From positions 8,621 through 17,259 of the forward strand of contig PFAA01000050.1 in the NCBI GenBank assembly GCA_002778715.1: a DNA stretch of 8,639 nucleotides, in the 5' to 3' direction. A program made the position numbers and the translations under genes. Under the pieces are notes generated by a model. That model searched no databases. It worked only from the letters and a program-made list of their open reading frames with translations, and had not been told where the DNA came from. This document shows positions 1-6,315 of the stretch, piece after piece (position 1 is the first letter of the stretch; every line of letters begins with the position of its first letter). Origin of the DNA: Candidatus Campbellbacteria bacterium CG10_big_fil_rev_8_21_14_0_10_35_52 (lineage in GTDB: Bacteria > Patescibacteriota > Minisyncoccia > Phycocordibacterales > UBA2163).

Positions 1-88
1 AAAAAACGCAGATGCGTTTTTTTCTCGTTAATATACACTCAAGTATATATAATTACTTGGTGTGTATTCATTCTGTAAAATAGGTGCT
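1..88 (-). other. Expanded helix-63 region of 23S rRNA with terminator-like hairpin
   Basis: Helix 62 closes normally (GACC/GGTC around 96-114), but the next about 88 nt do not match any conserved 23S block I know. The segment folds into a hairpin with ACTT/AAGT and GTGTA/TACAC arms (about 34-66) and then a perfect 10-bp hairpin at 1-22 (AAAAAACGCA, two-base loop, TGCGTTTTTT). Helix 63 is a variable element in bacteria, so a lineage-specific expansion or the start of an intron are both possible. The window ends before the conserved sequence resumes. Confidence 0.55.
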
Positions 89-614
89 GGAAGACCTTAT
101 CCCGAAGTTACGGTCGCTTGTTTGCCGAGTTCCTTGAGGAACAATCACTCGTTCGCCTGAGTCTACTCGACTCAACCACCTGTGTCGGTTTGCGGTACGG
201 TTTTCTTTTTATTGTGCTTAGAGGATTTTCTTGGAAGCGCGCTTTGTCAGATTTTCATTGGCCGAAGCCGCAAAATTTTCACGGCGCTCGGACTATATTC
301 TTCGGATTTACCAAAAGAACATCCTAACGCTATGAATGTAAATCCAATAATACACCCAACATACTGCGCTTCGTCCCCCCATCGCATAAAAAGAAAGTCA
401 CGGAATATTAACCGTGTGTCCATCGCGTCCGGTTTTCACCATACGCTTAGGCCCGACTAACCCTTGGCTGATTAACATCGCCAAGGAAACCTTGGTTTTT
501 CGGCGTCCCGTATTCTCAACGGGATTGCGGTTACTTGTGCCAACATTCTCACTTCCATACGCTCCACCATGGGTTACCCCTTTGGCTTCATAGCAGAATG
601 GAATGCTCTCCTAC

Positions 615-727
615 CGCTTGTGCAAAGCACAAGCGAGTCAAAAGTAAAAAGTTAAAAGTAATAAAGTATTTGACTTTAAACTTTACAAACTTGATAACTT
701 TATAACTCGTTTGTGCTATGCACAAAC
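615..727 (-). repeat. Palindrome-bracketed AT-rich hairpin insertion in 23S helix 45
   Basis: This 113-nt segment replaces the short hairpin expected at about helix 45. It begins and ends with palindromes: 615-635 (CGCTTGTGC, loop AAA, GCACAAGCG) and 709-727 (GTTTGTGC, loop TAT, GCACAAAC). Between them, AT-rich arms (636-668 and 675-708) rich in AAAGT/ACTTT units form an imperfect inverted repeat, so the whole piece folds as two small GC-richer hairpins flanking a long AT-rich stem. The two palindromes resemble each other and the native helix, as if the hairpin had been duplicated around the insertion. There is no reading frame and no group I or II intron core that I can recognise. Confidence 0.75.
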
Positions 728-803
728 CCTCAGTTTCGGTATTACATTTAGCCCCGATAATCTGCGGCGCGAAATCTCTGAATGAGTGAGCTGTTACGCT
801 TTC

Positions 804-835
<32 letters not shown>

Positions 836-1384
836 TCATTGTCTGAGAAATATCACAACCTTAAGCGCACTTAATGTAAATTTAGGGACCTTAACTTGAG
901 ATCTGGGCTGTTTCCCTTTTGACCAGTGGAGCTTAGCCCCCACGGTCTAACTGCTCGGTAATTACTTTTGGTATTCGGAGTTTGATAGGCATAACGAGAT
1001 TTCTCCCTATTTACGCCTTCCAGTGCTCTACCCCCAAAAGATACGCCGAACGCTAACCCTAAAGCTATTTCGGAGAGAACCAGCTATTACTAGGTTCGAT
1101 TAGCTTTTCACTCCTTACCACAGGTCATCCGATAGTATTGTACGGCTAAACGGTTCGGGCCTCCCTAAAACTTTCATCTTAGTTCACCCTGCCCATGGCA
1201 AGCTCACCTAGCTTCGGGTCTTATACATACTACAAAATTTCGCGCTATTCACACTCGGTTTCCCTATGGCTTCCCCAGTCGCGGTCTTACGATTTTGGAA
1301 TTTCCACTTCCTAAAACCGCGGCTGGGTTAGCCCAAGCAGTATATATAAACTCGTTGGCTCATTCTTCAATAGGAACGCCGTAA

Positions 1385-1521
1385 CCGCGCTCCGCGCGGA
1401 ATTCCCAATTTCTAATTTCTAATTTCTAAATAAATCTCAATATCCAAATTTAAAAATTTAGACATTAACGAATTCATTAGAAATTAGGAATTAGTTATTA
1501 GATATTCCGTGCGAAGCACGG
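1385..1521 (-). repeat. Palindrome-bracketed AT-rich hairpin insertion in 23S helix 25
   Basis: This 137-nt segment lies in the loop of variable helix 25. Its ends are 15-nt palindromes: 1385-1399 (CCGCGC, TCC, GCGCGG) and 1507-1521 (CCGTGC, GAA, GCACGG). They differ by paired, compensating changes in the stem. The body contains direct copies of AATTTCT on the left (about 1407-1430) and the complementary AGAAATT/AATTAG units on the right (about 1478-1500), giving a long AT-rich inverted repeat. The body resembles that of the insertion at 2109-2285, so they are likely one repeat family. No coding capacity is visible. Confidence 0.75.
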
Positions 1522-1579
1522 CTCCGACTCCTTGTAGGCATACGGTTTCAGATCTATTTCACTCCCCTCACCGGGGTAT

Positions 1580-1615
<36 letters not shown>

Positions 1616-1826
1616 ATCTGAAAGAATATTTAGCCTTACCGGTTAGTTCCGGCAGATTCACCCAAGCTATTCATATCTTGGGATACTCAAGAGTAACAGC
1701 AAAAAAGATATTTTATTTTCACTTACAGGACTATTACCTTCTGGGGTTCCGCTTTCCAGCAGATTCAATTAACAAAATATTTTGTAACTTTTCTCATTTT
1801 AAAAATGACGCTGTTATCTTACAACC

Positions 1827-1962
1827 CCCCCACACCAACTTTAGCATCGTTACCTCGTGTTTTTGTAATTTTTGTCACACAATATTATTTAAACAGAAAA
1901 ATAAATTCCTGTTATCAACATTGATTGGCAACAAAAACACAATGCCAAAGTTGGTGTGGGGG
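1827..1962 (-). repeat. Long-stem insertion in 23S domain I (about helix 18)
   Basis: The hairpin that normally closes within a few bases after the GAGAAGCCC block is extended here by about 136 nt. The outer stem is 21 bp: 1827-1847 (CCCCCACACCAACTTTAGCAT) pairs with 1942-1962, with one G-U pair in RNA. Inside, 1857-1866 (GTGTTTTTGT) is a perfect complement of 1931-1940, followed by an AU-rich apical region of about 64 nt. Unlike the other three insertions it has no flanking palindromes and its outer stem is GC-rich, so it may be a native helix expansion rather than a mobile element. There is no open frame worth calling. Confidence 0.7.
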
Positions 1963-2007
1963 TTTGGGCTTCTCCCTTTTCGCTCGCCGCTACTTAGGGA
2001 ATTCCAA

Positions 2008-2052
2008 AGCGCTCACACCGCATCGCATAAAATGTAATGCAATGTAAGCGCT
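2008..2052 (-). other. Extended 23S hairpin (domain I)
   Basis: In most bacteria the GAGGAAUAGAAAUCAA block runs almost directly into GAGAUUCCC. Here a 45-nt hairpin is interposed: AGCGCT at 2008-2013 pairs with 2047-2052, and the inner sequence continues the stem for about 20 positions if G-U pairs are allowed. The T/C differences between the arms are exactly those that keep RNA pairing, which argues that it is a folded, maintained rRNA helix. Confidence 0.6.
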
Positions 2053-2108
2053 ATATATTGGTCTCTATTCCTCCGCTTACTGAGATGTTTCACTTCAGCG
2101 GGTACGCG

Positions 2109-2285
2109 CCGCGTCCTATACGGAATTTCTAATTTACCTAATTACCTAATTTCTAATAAAATCCCAAATGCATAAATGTCCAATTCTCAAACAGAAATTT
2201 CTATTTGATATTTGGTTATTTAGATTTTTGAATTTTATTAGGTGAATTAGACAATTAGAAATTAGACATTCTGTGTAAGACACGG
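2109..2285 (-). repeat. Palindrome-bracketed AT-rich hairpin insertion in 23S helix 10 region
   Basis: This 177-nt insertion lies near the 5' end of 23S, between the GGGGAAACCC block and the GTGAAACATCTCAGTAAG block. Its ends are 15-nt imperfect palindromes at 2109-2123 (CCGCGTCCTATACGG) and 2271-2285 (CTGTGTAAGACACGG). The 147-nt body is an AT-rich inverted repeat whose arms are built of AATTTCTAATT-type units on the left (2124-2160) and TAATTAGAAATT-type units on the right (2229-2268), with a further inner pairing around CTAATAAAAT and ATTTTATTAG. It is the longer relative of the insertion at 1385-1521. Confidence 0.75.
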
Positions 2286-2436
2286 CTTCCGTGGTTTACA
2301 CGGAAGGGTTTCCCCATTCGGAAATCTCCGGATCAAAGGTTGCTAATCACCTCCCCGAAGCTTATCGCAGACACGCCGCGTCCTTCATCGCTTCTTTCAG
2401 TCTAGGCATCCACCGTACGCCCTTAGATCTCCCATT

Positions 2437-2819
2437 AGGAAATCTAAAAACCGCTTTTCCGCGTGCCAACTTTAATAATGTCAAAGTTAACGCGCGAATT
2501 TCCTGAATATATACCTACAATACATTCAAGAAATAGTATTGTTCACTCGGCTAACATTTTTCAAGTTAGCCGAGTTTTGCTTTATTAAGATATTTTTTAT
2601 CACAATTAATATAAATATGATAAAAAAATCAAAATAAAACTATTTGCTCGTTCCGATAAATCTTGTTCTCTATTAAAATTTATCGGAGTATTTTATTGTC
2701 AAAGTTCTTACATTAAAAGAAAAAATCGCTTTTTTATAGCGACAAAAATAACACAATCAAGATAGTACTGGGTTATCTTTTCCGCTTTTTTATTAAATTG
2801 ATTTTCTTTTTTAACACGC
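2437..2819 (-). promoter_or_regulatory. 23S rRNA leader with four stable hairpins
   Basis: Between the predicted transcription start (about 2819) and the mature 5' end (about 2436) the minus strand has four hairpins. In transcript order they are: a short TCGCT/AGCGA stem followed by six T residues (2742-2715), a perfect 10-bp stem TCCGATAAAT/ATTTATCGGA (2652-2687), an 11-bp stem ACTCGGCTAAC/GTTAGCCGAGT (2545-2575), and a stem joining GCGCG/CGCG and AACTTT/AAAGTT (about 2463-2498). A boxA-like GAACTTTGACA (2707-2697) lies between the first two, matching 8 of 11 bases of the E. coli antitermination boxA; the same bases contain a second TTGACA, so a tandem promoter is an alternative. Likely roles are processing and antitermination. 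No protein gene or tRNA is present. Confidence 0.55.
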
Positions 2820-2825
2820 ATATAC

Positions 2826-2853
2826 AGTATACTCGCATTTATAATGATGTCAA
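2826..2853 (-). promoter_or_regulatory. Promoter of the 23S rRNA gene
   Basis: On the minus strand a consensus -35 box TTGACA (2853-2848) is followed after 16 bp by TATACT (2831-2826). The -35 box is preceded by an A/T tract (AAAAATT) like an UP element. Transcription would start near 2819, about 380 nt before the 23S 5' end. The block ATGTCAAATTTTT (2847-2859, plus strand) is repeated exactly at the L10 promoter. A DnaA-box-like TTATACACA (2858-2866) sits 4 bp upstream of the -35 box. Confidence 0.7.
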
Positions 2854-3040
2854 ATTTTTATACACAGTTGTCTTATTACGAAGACCCGCCGCCATATCTT
2901 ATAAATTTTGATTGAAATTAAAAACAATAAATTACTTTGAATTATGTTGTAATCTCGGTGTAAATTTTTAAAAATAATGATAGACATTCAATATCTAACA
3001 TAGCATAAATGAAAAAACACTGATTCTCATTTTAAAATTA

Positions 3041-3368
3041 GGGACCATTTACTAAATTGTGTCTAACATTTTCTTGTTTCTAATAATTTTCTTAAAATGA
3101 TTCCCGGACATTTTTCCAGACATCGGACATCTGGGATATCTAAGTTAATAAAAATGGTATCTCTTGATTTATTAAATTCTACTATGTCAGACATTAAAAT
3201 GACCCAAGCAAGGTTTAGGCCATAATGACTTGGAGACTGTGACTTGGAGACTGAGCCTCCAAGTTCTTACTGAACATCTGTTTTTCTAATATCTTTATTA
3301 TTTTGTTATTTTTGTATTTCATAGTGTTTTAATTCTGCTATGTCAGACACAATTTTGCGCAGGGTCTC
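3041..3368. repeat. MITE-like element or decayed insertion sequence with inverted ends
   Basis: The left end begins GGGACC (3041) and contains AAATTGTGTCTAACA (3054-3068). The right end, read on the minus strand from 3368, begins GAGACC and contains AAATTGTGTCTGACA (3355-3341). About 20 of 28 terminal bases match in inverted orientation. A third copy of the inner motif (AATTCTACTATGTCAGACA, 3175-3193) is a direct repeat of 3331-3349 with one mismatch and leads into AAAATGACCC (3196-3205), so a shorter nested element 3041-3205 is also possible. No intact transposase is present; a 43-codon minus-strand frame (3194-3063) spans the nested element end to end and may be chance. The family cannot be named from this sequence. 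Confidence 0.5.
3226..3264. repeat. 14-bp tandem duplication plus hairpin
   Basis: TGACTTGGAGACTG occurs twice back to back (3226-3239 and 3240-3253). The second copy's ACTTGGAG (3242-3249) pairs with CTCCAAGT (3257-3264) across a 7-base loop. The unit lies inside the MITE-like element. No function is evident. Confidence 0.7.
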
Positions 3369-3418
3369 ATTATAATTATTTTATTTAATTTATATATCAG
3401 CAATATAAATTTTTATTC

Positions 3419-3461
3419 ATTTTAAAAACCACATCGCCTACAGCGATGTGGTTTTTAAAAT
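3419..3461. terminator. Bidirectional rho-independent terminator after the MscS-like gene
   Basis: A perfect 19-bp inverted repeat (3419-3437 and 3443-3461) with a 5-base loop: a GC-rich top (CCACATCGC/GCGATGTGG) and an A/T base giving TTTTT in both directions. It lies 33 bp past the stop codon of the minus-strand gene that ends at 3494 and would end that transcript. Confidence 0.88.
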
Positions 3462-3493
3462 AGTACTATTTACGCGTAATCGCGTGTTTTATA

Positions 3494-4183
3494 TTAATTT
3501 CTATCTGAAATATCTCCCCGAAGTTTCTCTATATATTTAGACGCGGCTTCTTGTCCACCAAGTCCAAAAGATAGACCTACCGCAAGCGCGAGAGCTATAA
3601 CGATACCGGTAAAAAGTGTCTGAACAAAAGCTGTCGCAACTCCAAGTTGGAATAAAGCGGCAAGAATTGCAAAAACCCAAATAGACCATTTTGTTACACT
3701 TCCAAGAAAATTAGAAGACTTTATATGCGCGGCTTTTGCTCCGCCAATAACAAGTCTTTGCATAATCTCCGCGATAACTGCCGCGACAAGAAGTATAAGC
3801 ACCGCCACAATTACTTGTGGAAGATAGAGCAATACGACTTCCTGAAGAAATGTATTTACTTGCGTAAGTCCGAGAACATCAAGAGATGCCACAAGAAATA
3901 CAACGATAACAAAATACTTAACCAAACCTCCTAAAAATCGTCCGGAATTAATCTCAAATCCCGCTCGACCGAATGCTTCGCCGAGTCCCGCTCCGCGAAG
4001 AGCGTTATCAACTTTAAGAGACCTTATAATTTGGTCTATCACGCGACCGATTACCGCGCCTATAATCCATCCTATGATGAAGATTATAAGAGCCACAATA
4101 AGATTCGGCACAAAATCAACAACTCCAAGCCATAAATCTTTGAATGACTGCGTTAAAACCTCACTCCATGTTTGTATTAACAT
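3494..4183 (-). CDS. MscS-related membrane protein, pore helices only
   Basis: A 229-residue integral membrane protein with about five hydrophobic segments (approximately residues 26-48, 86-104, 119-142, 165-181, 188-210). The C-terminal segment ends in GLSFGLGGQEAASKYIEKLR (204-223), which closely matches the pore-lining TM3 helix and following turn of MscS-type mechanosensitive channels. The protein then stops: the MscS beta domain and cytoplasmic cage are absent. This fits the conserved TM-helix repeat family (PF05552-like, also seen in CmpX-type proteins), which is related to MscS but whose gating is not well established. A role in osmotic or envelope stress is likely but inferred. It starts at ATG without a visible Shine-Dalgarno sequence. 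It has its own 220-bp upstream region and a strong terminator downstream, so it appears monocistronic. Confidence 0.85.
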   Translation of the reverse strand: MLIQTWSEVLTQSFKDLWLGVVDFVPNLIVALIIFIIGWIIGAVIGRVIDQIIRSLKVDNALRGAGLGEAFGRAGFEINSGRFLGGLVKYFVIVVFLVASLDVLGLTQVNTFLQEVVLLYLPQVIVAVLILLVAAVIAEIMQRLVIGGAKAAHIKSSNFLGSVTKWSIWVFAILAALFQLGVATAFVQTLFTGIVIALALAVGLSFGLGGQEAASKYIEKLRGDISDRN

Positions 4184-4194
4184 ACTTTAAATTT

Positions 4195-4226
4195 ATCCAG
4201 CATTATCGTTTTAGATTAAGCTGGAT
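4195..4226 (-). promoter_or_regulatory. Leader hairpin immediately upstream of the MscS-like gene
   Basis: ATCCAGC (4226-4220 on the minus strand) pairs perfectly with GCTGGAT (4201-4195) across an 18-base loop. The stem ends 11 bp before the ATG at 4183, in the region where a ribosome would bind. It could modulate translation; this is inferred from position only. Confidence 0.4.
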
Positions 4227-4256
4227 TGCCTAGGCATTTAATACTACTAAAATTTT

Positions 4257-4279
4257 GTTTCATATTAACAATATAAAAC
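4257..4279. promoter_or_regulatory. Operator-like inverted repeat upstream of the MscS-like gene
   Basis: GTTTCATATT and AATATAAAAC form 10-bp half-sites with one mismatch around a 3-bp spacer. It is AT-rich and could be chance, but it lies in the 220-bp regulatory gap, next to the 14-base block 4275-4288 that also occurs in the L10 leader. Confidence 0.25.
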
Positions 4280-4374
4280 AAACGACCTTTTATTAATAAG
4301 CGCGCATAAGAAATACGCGTATTTATATACTATCATTATTATTTGTTATTTTTTTAATTATTTTCAATTAAAAG

Positions 4375-4383
4375 TGTGGATAA
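4375..4383 (-). other. DnaA-box match (TTATCCACA)
   Basis: A perfect match to the strong DnaA box consensus on the minus strand, in the gap between the MscS-like gene and the winged-helix gene. It is single and has no DnaA, DnaN or clustered boxes nearby, so it does not mark an origin. Confidence 0.3.
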
Positions 4384-4403
4384 CCTTTTTACTGCTATAA
4401 ATA

Positions 4404-5030
4404 TCATTTAACCTCAATTCCGAGCTTATTTAAAATAATTTTATGAGGATAATCAAACACATCGCGAATAAGTTTATCATGGACATTTATACGGTATTTA
4501 AACTCATTTACATCAAAAACAACATATTTAAGCTCTTTACCAAGCTCGGATTCAATAGCTCTTATAATCGTCTCCATTTGTAATTTTCTTATATTATTGC
4601 CCACAATTAAAATATCCAATCTGCTGTCCATATCTTGTATAAATATGCCTGATATTGCTATAAATTTAATTATTCCGGCAACGCTTAATTTCTTTGGTAT
4701 ATCTTTATCTTTAATTGGCGTAGCTCTTATTAGAAAATCTTTTAACTGGTTTATATACATAAAATTTTCATTAAGCGTCCAGCCGTCAATTTTTTTCTTT
4801 TTTACAACCTTTTTTTTGCCTTTTTTTACCGTTACTTGCCTATATCCGATTTTTTTCTTTATAAAATTCATTTGCTTCATTATAGAAAATTCCAAACGAG
4901 TCGTATCAAGAGTAATTTTCGCGCGAGAAGCCGCTTCTTTATTTGTAAATACATTCTCTGGATTAAATAAAAAAAGCCGTAACAATTTTACCATAGCGGG
5001 ACTTCCAAAAAGTTTTCCTAAAATTTTCAT
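4404..5030 (-). CDS. Winged-helix protein with degenerate nucleotidyltransferase-like domain
   Basis: 208 residues. Residues 1-60 look like a winged helix-turn-helix (KLLRLFLFNPENVFTNKEAA, then a recognition-helix region around 40-56). The expected wing carries a very basic run at 69-80 (KKGKKKVVKKKK), suited to nucleic-acid contact. Residues about 115-200 resemble the small MNT-type nucleotidyltransferase fold: the strand LDILIVG (138-144) stands where active enzymes have SDIDLLIVG, and the ending around DVFDYPHKIILN also fits. The GS motif is missing and the first catalytic Asp is replaced by Arg137, so catalysis is probably lost. Proteins of this layout are common hypothetical or putative regulators in Patescibacteria (recollection, not a search). 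A DNA-binding regulator is the best guess. No Shine-Dalgarno is seen; a TATAAT box at 5045-5040 would give a leader of only a few bases. Confidence 0.75.
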   Translation of the reverse strand: MKILGKLFGSPAMVKLLRLFLFNPENVFTNKEAASRAKITLDTTRLEFSIMKQMNFIKKKIGYRQVTVKKGKKKVVKKKKIDGWTLNENFMYINQLKDFLIRATPIKDKDIPKKLSVAGIIKFIAISGIFIQDMDSRLDILIVGNNIRKLQMETIIRAIESELGKELKYVVFDVNEFKYRINVHDKLIRDVFDYPHKIILNKLGIEVK

Positions 5031-5202
5031 AGAAAATAAATTATATGCTTATTTCCGTAAATAATATGAATATGCCGACTTATTATGAATATATAAATAA
5101 TATCATATTTAGTAATAAATTTCTATAATCGCCAATTGGAACATACTAAATACCGAATGTTTGATATTTTTTCAAATATTTTAAAATCAAAAATTAATTA
5201 TT

Positions 5203-5231
5203 AAAATATCAAGGCAAAACCTTGATATTTT
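5203..5231. terminator. Rho-independent terminator after rplL
   Basis: A perfect 12-bp stem (AAAATATCAAGG at 5203-5214 and CCTTGATATTTT at 5220-5231) with a 5-base loop. It lies 30 bp after the stop codon of rplL and ends the rplJ-rplL transcript; symmetry also allows it to act on the plus strand. Confidence 0.8.
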
Positions 5232-5261
5232 GAATATAACACAATTTCTACGGGATAAATT

Positions 5262-5738
5262 TTATTTCAATGTTACAGTACCGCCAGCTTCTTCAATTTG
5301 TTTCTTTATATTTTCCGCTTCTTCTTTTTTAACGCCTTCTTTTAGAATAGACGGAGCGCCGTCAACCGCGTCTTTCGCTTCTTTAAGACCGAGGCCGAGA
5401 ATACTTTTTACAACCTTGATAATTGCGATTTTCTGTCCTCCCGCCGCCGTAAGTTCAACAGCAAAAGAGCTTTGTTCTTCCGCGCCGCTATCACCGCCTG
5501 TCGCGTCTCCCGCAGGAGCCGCCGCTATGACTTGAGCTGAAACTCCAAATTTCTTTTCAAAAATTTTTACGAGCTCATTGAGTTCTATCACTGACATCTT
5601 TTCAATTTCTTCTACGATTTTCTTAAATTTTTCAGGAACTTCCACTAAAATAGCTTCTTCTGTTTTCACTTCTTCTGTTTTTGAAACAGCTTTCGCTGTC
5701 GTATCTTTATTTTCCTCTTTTTTAATATTATCTGACAT
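5262..5738 (-). CDS. rplL: 50S ribosomal protein L7/L12, with N-terminal extension
   Basis: The stalk protein that recruits and activates translational GTPases. Residues 35-70 form the dimerisation domain ([20 protein letters not shown]), 71-90 an Ala/Gly-rich flexible hinge, and 91-158 the globular C-terminal domain with the conserved factor-binding segment [20 protein letters not shown] (103-122). At 158 residues it is longer than the usual 120-130 because of an acidic/lysine-rich, low-complexity extension of about 33 residues. The next Met (48) would delete half of the dimerisation domain, so the upstream ATG is preferred although it lacks a Shine-Dalgarno sequence. It follows rplJ by 88 bp and is almost certainly cotranscribed with it. 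The neighbours rplK, rplA and rpoB found in many bacteria are absent. Confidence 0.97.
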   Translation of the reverse strand: MSDNIKKEENKDTTAKAVSKTEEVKTEEAILVEVPEKFKKIVEEIEKMSVIELNELVKIFEKKFGVSAQVIAAAPAGDATGGDSGAEEQSSFAVELTAAGGQKIAIIKVVKSILGLGLKEAKDAVDGAPSILKEGVKKEEAENIKKQIEEAGGTVTLK

Positions 5739-5826
5739 ATTTTTTTAATTAATCTAATAATCTAATAATGTATATTTTTTATCCAATTGATTTAACTTAT
5801 TTGCCCAATCGTATTAAAATCTTATT

Positions 5827-6315
5827 TTATATTTTACTTTGCGCGATTTGATTGAGCGCTATGGCGCATCTTTGTATTGGTGAATTTATAATATTCACAA
5901 ACATTCCATATAAAGTTTGAAGTGGCGGAATAGAAGCGATTTCCAACATTTCCACTTTATTCATATATTGTCCTTCAAAGACGCCGCCTGCAATAGCGAT
6001 ATTGTCTTTGAATTTTTTTGCAAATTCGTTGATTCCTCTTGCGGGCGCAATAAGGTCAGCGCTATATGCAATGGCAATCTCCCCATTAAGCTCCGGTAAT
6101 TCGCCTTTTATATCCGCTTCAGAAAGCGTTCGCTTAATAAGCGTCTTTTTTGCAACAAAGTAGCCGACATCCTGACCTTTCAGAGTATTTCGCATACCTG
6201 CCGTGTCAAGAACAGAGAATCCTTTGAAATTGACAAATACGACCGATTCAGAATTGCTAAAAATAGTTTTTAGTTTATTAAGTATCTCGCCTTTTTTTTC
6301 TTTTGTTAATGCCAC
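5827..6315 (-). CDS. rplJ: 50S ribosomal protein L10
   Basis: L10 anchors L7/L12 dimers to the GTPase-associated centre of 23S rRNA. The 162-residue length is normal (E. coli 165). The N-terminal half shows the family pattern SVVFVNFKGFSVLDTAGMRN (24-43) and the rRNA-contacting basic segment YFVAKKTLIKRTL (52-64); the C-terminal helix after PPLQTLYGMFVNIINSP (130-146) is the L7/L12 docking helix and is short, suggesting few stalk dimers. The start codon is GTG at 6315 with no Shine-Dalgarno sequence. It has its own promoter at 6462-6489 and a structured leader of about 140 nt, fitting autoregulation by the L10-L12 complex. Confidence 0.97.
   Translation of the reverse strand: MALTKEKKGEILNKLKTIFSNSESVVFVNFKGFSVLDTAGMRNTLKGQDVGYFVAKKTLIKRTLSEADIKGELPELNGEIAIAYSADLIAPARGINEFAKKFKDNIAIAGGVFEGQYMNKVEMLEIASIPPLQTLYGMFVNIINSPIQRCAIALNQIAQSKI

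Noticed and set aside
118..460. Two overlapping plus-strand open frames (69 and 92 codons)
   Set aside because: They lie antisense to conserved 23S rRNA sequence and have no protein-like features.
1678..2037. 119-codon plus-strand open frame as a possible intron-encoded protein
   Set aside because: It crosses both conserved 23S blocks and the domain I insertion, is antisense to the rRNA, and has no LAGLIDADG, HNH or GIY-YIG motif.
3063..3194. 43-codon minus-strand frame (MSDIVEFNKS...)
   Set aside because: It begins and ends within the repeat ends of the MITE-like element, has no recognisable domain, and 43 codons can be open by chance. It is mentioned under the element but not called as a gene.
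2437..3480. 16S rRNA, tRNA or 5S genes upstream of 23S
   Set aside because: I looked for conserved 16S blocks and tRNA-like cloverleafs on both strands and saw none; the stretch is AT-rich with repeats only.
3725..3934. 69-codon plus-strand frame
   Set aside because: Antisense shadow of the MscS-like gene.
4375..4383. Replication origin
   Set aside because: A single DnaA box without clustering, an unwinding element or dnaA/dnaN neighbours is not enough.
4597..5064. 155-codon plus-strand frame with hydrophobic stretches
   Set aside because: Antisense of the winged-helix protein; the apparent hydrophobicity comes from complementing Lys/Ile-rich codons.
5230..5535. 101-codon plus-strand frame
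   Set aside because: Antisense of rplL, an unambiguous ribosomal protein gene.
5917..6099. 60-codon plus-strand frame
   Set aside because: Antisense of rplJ.
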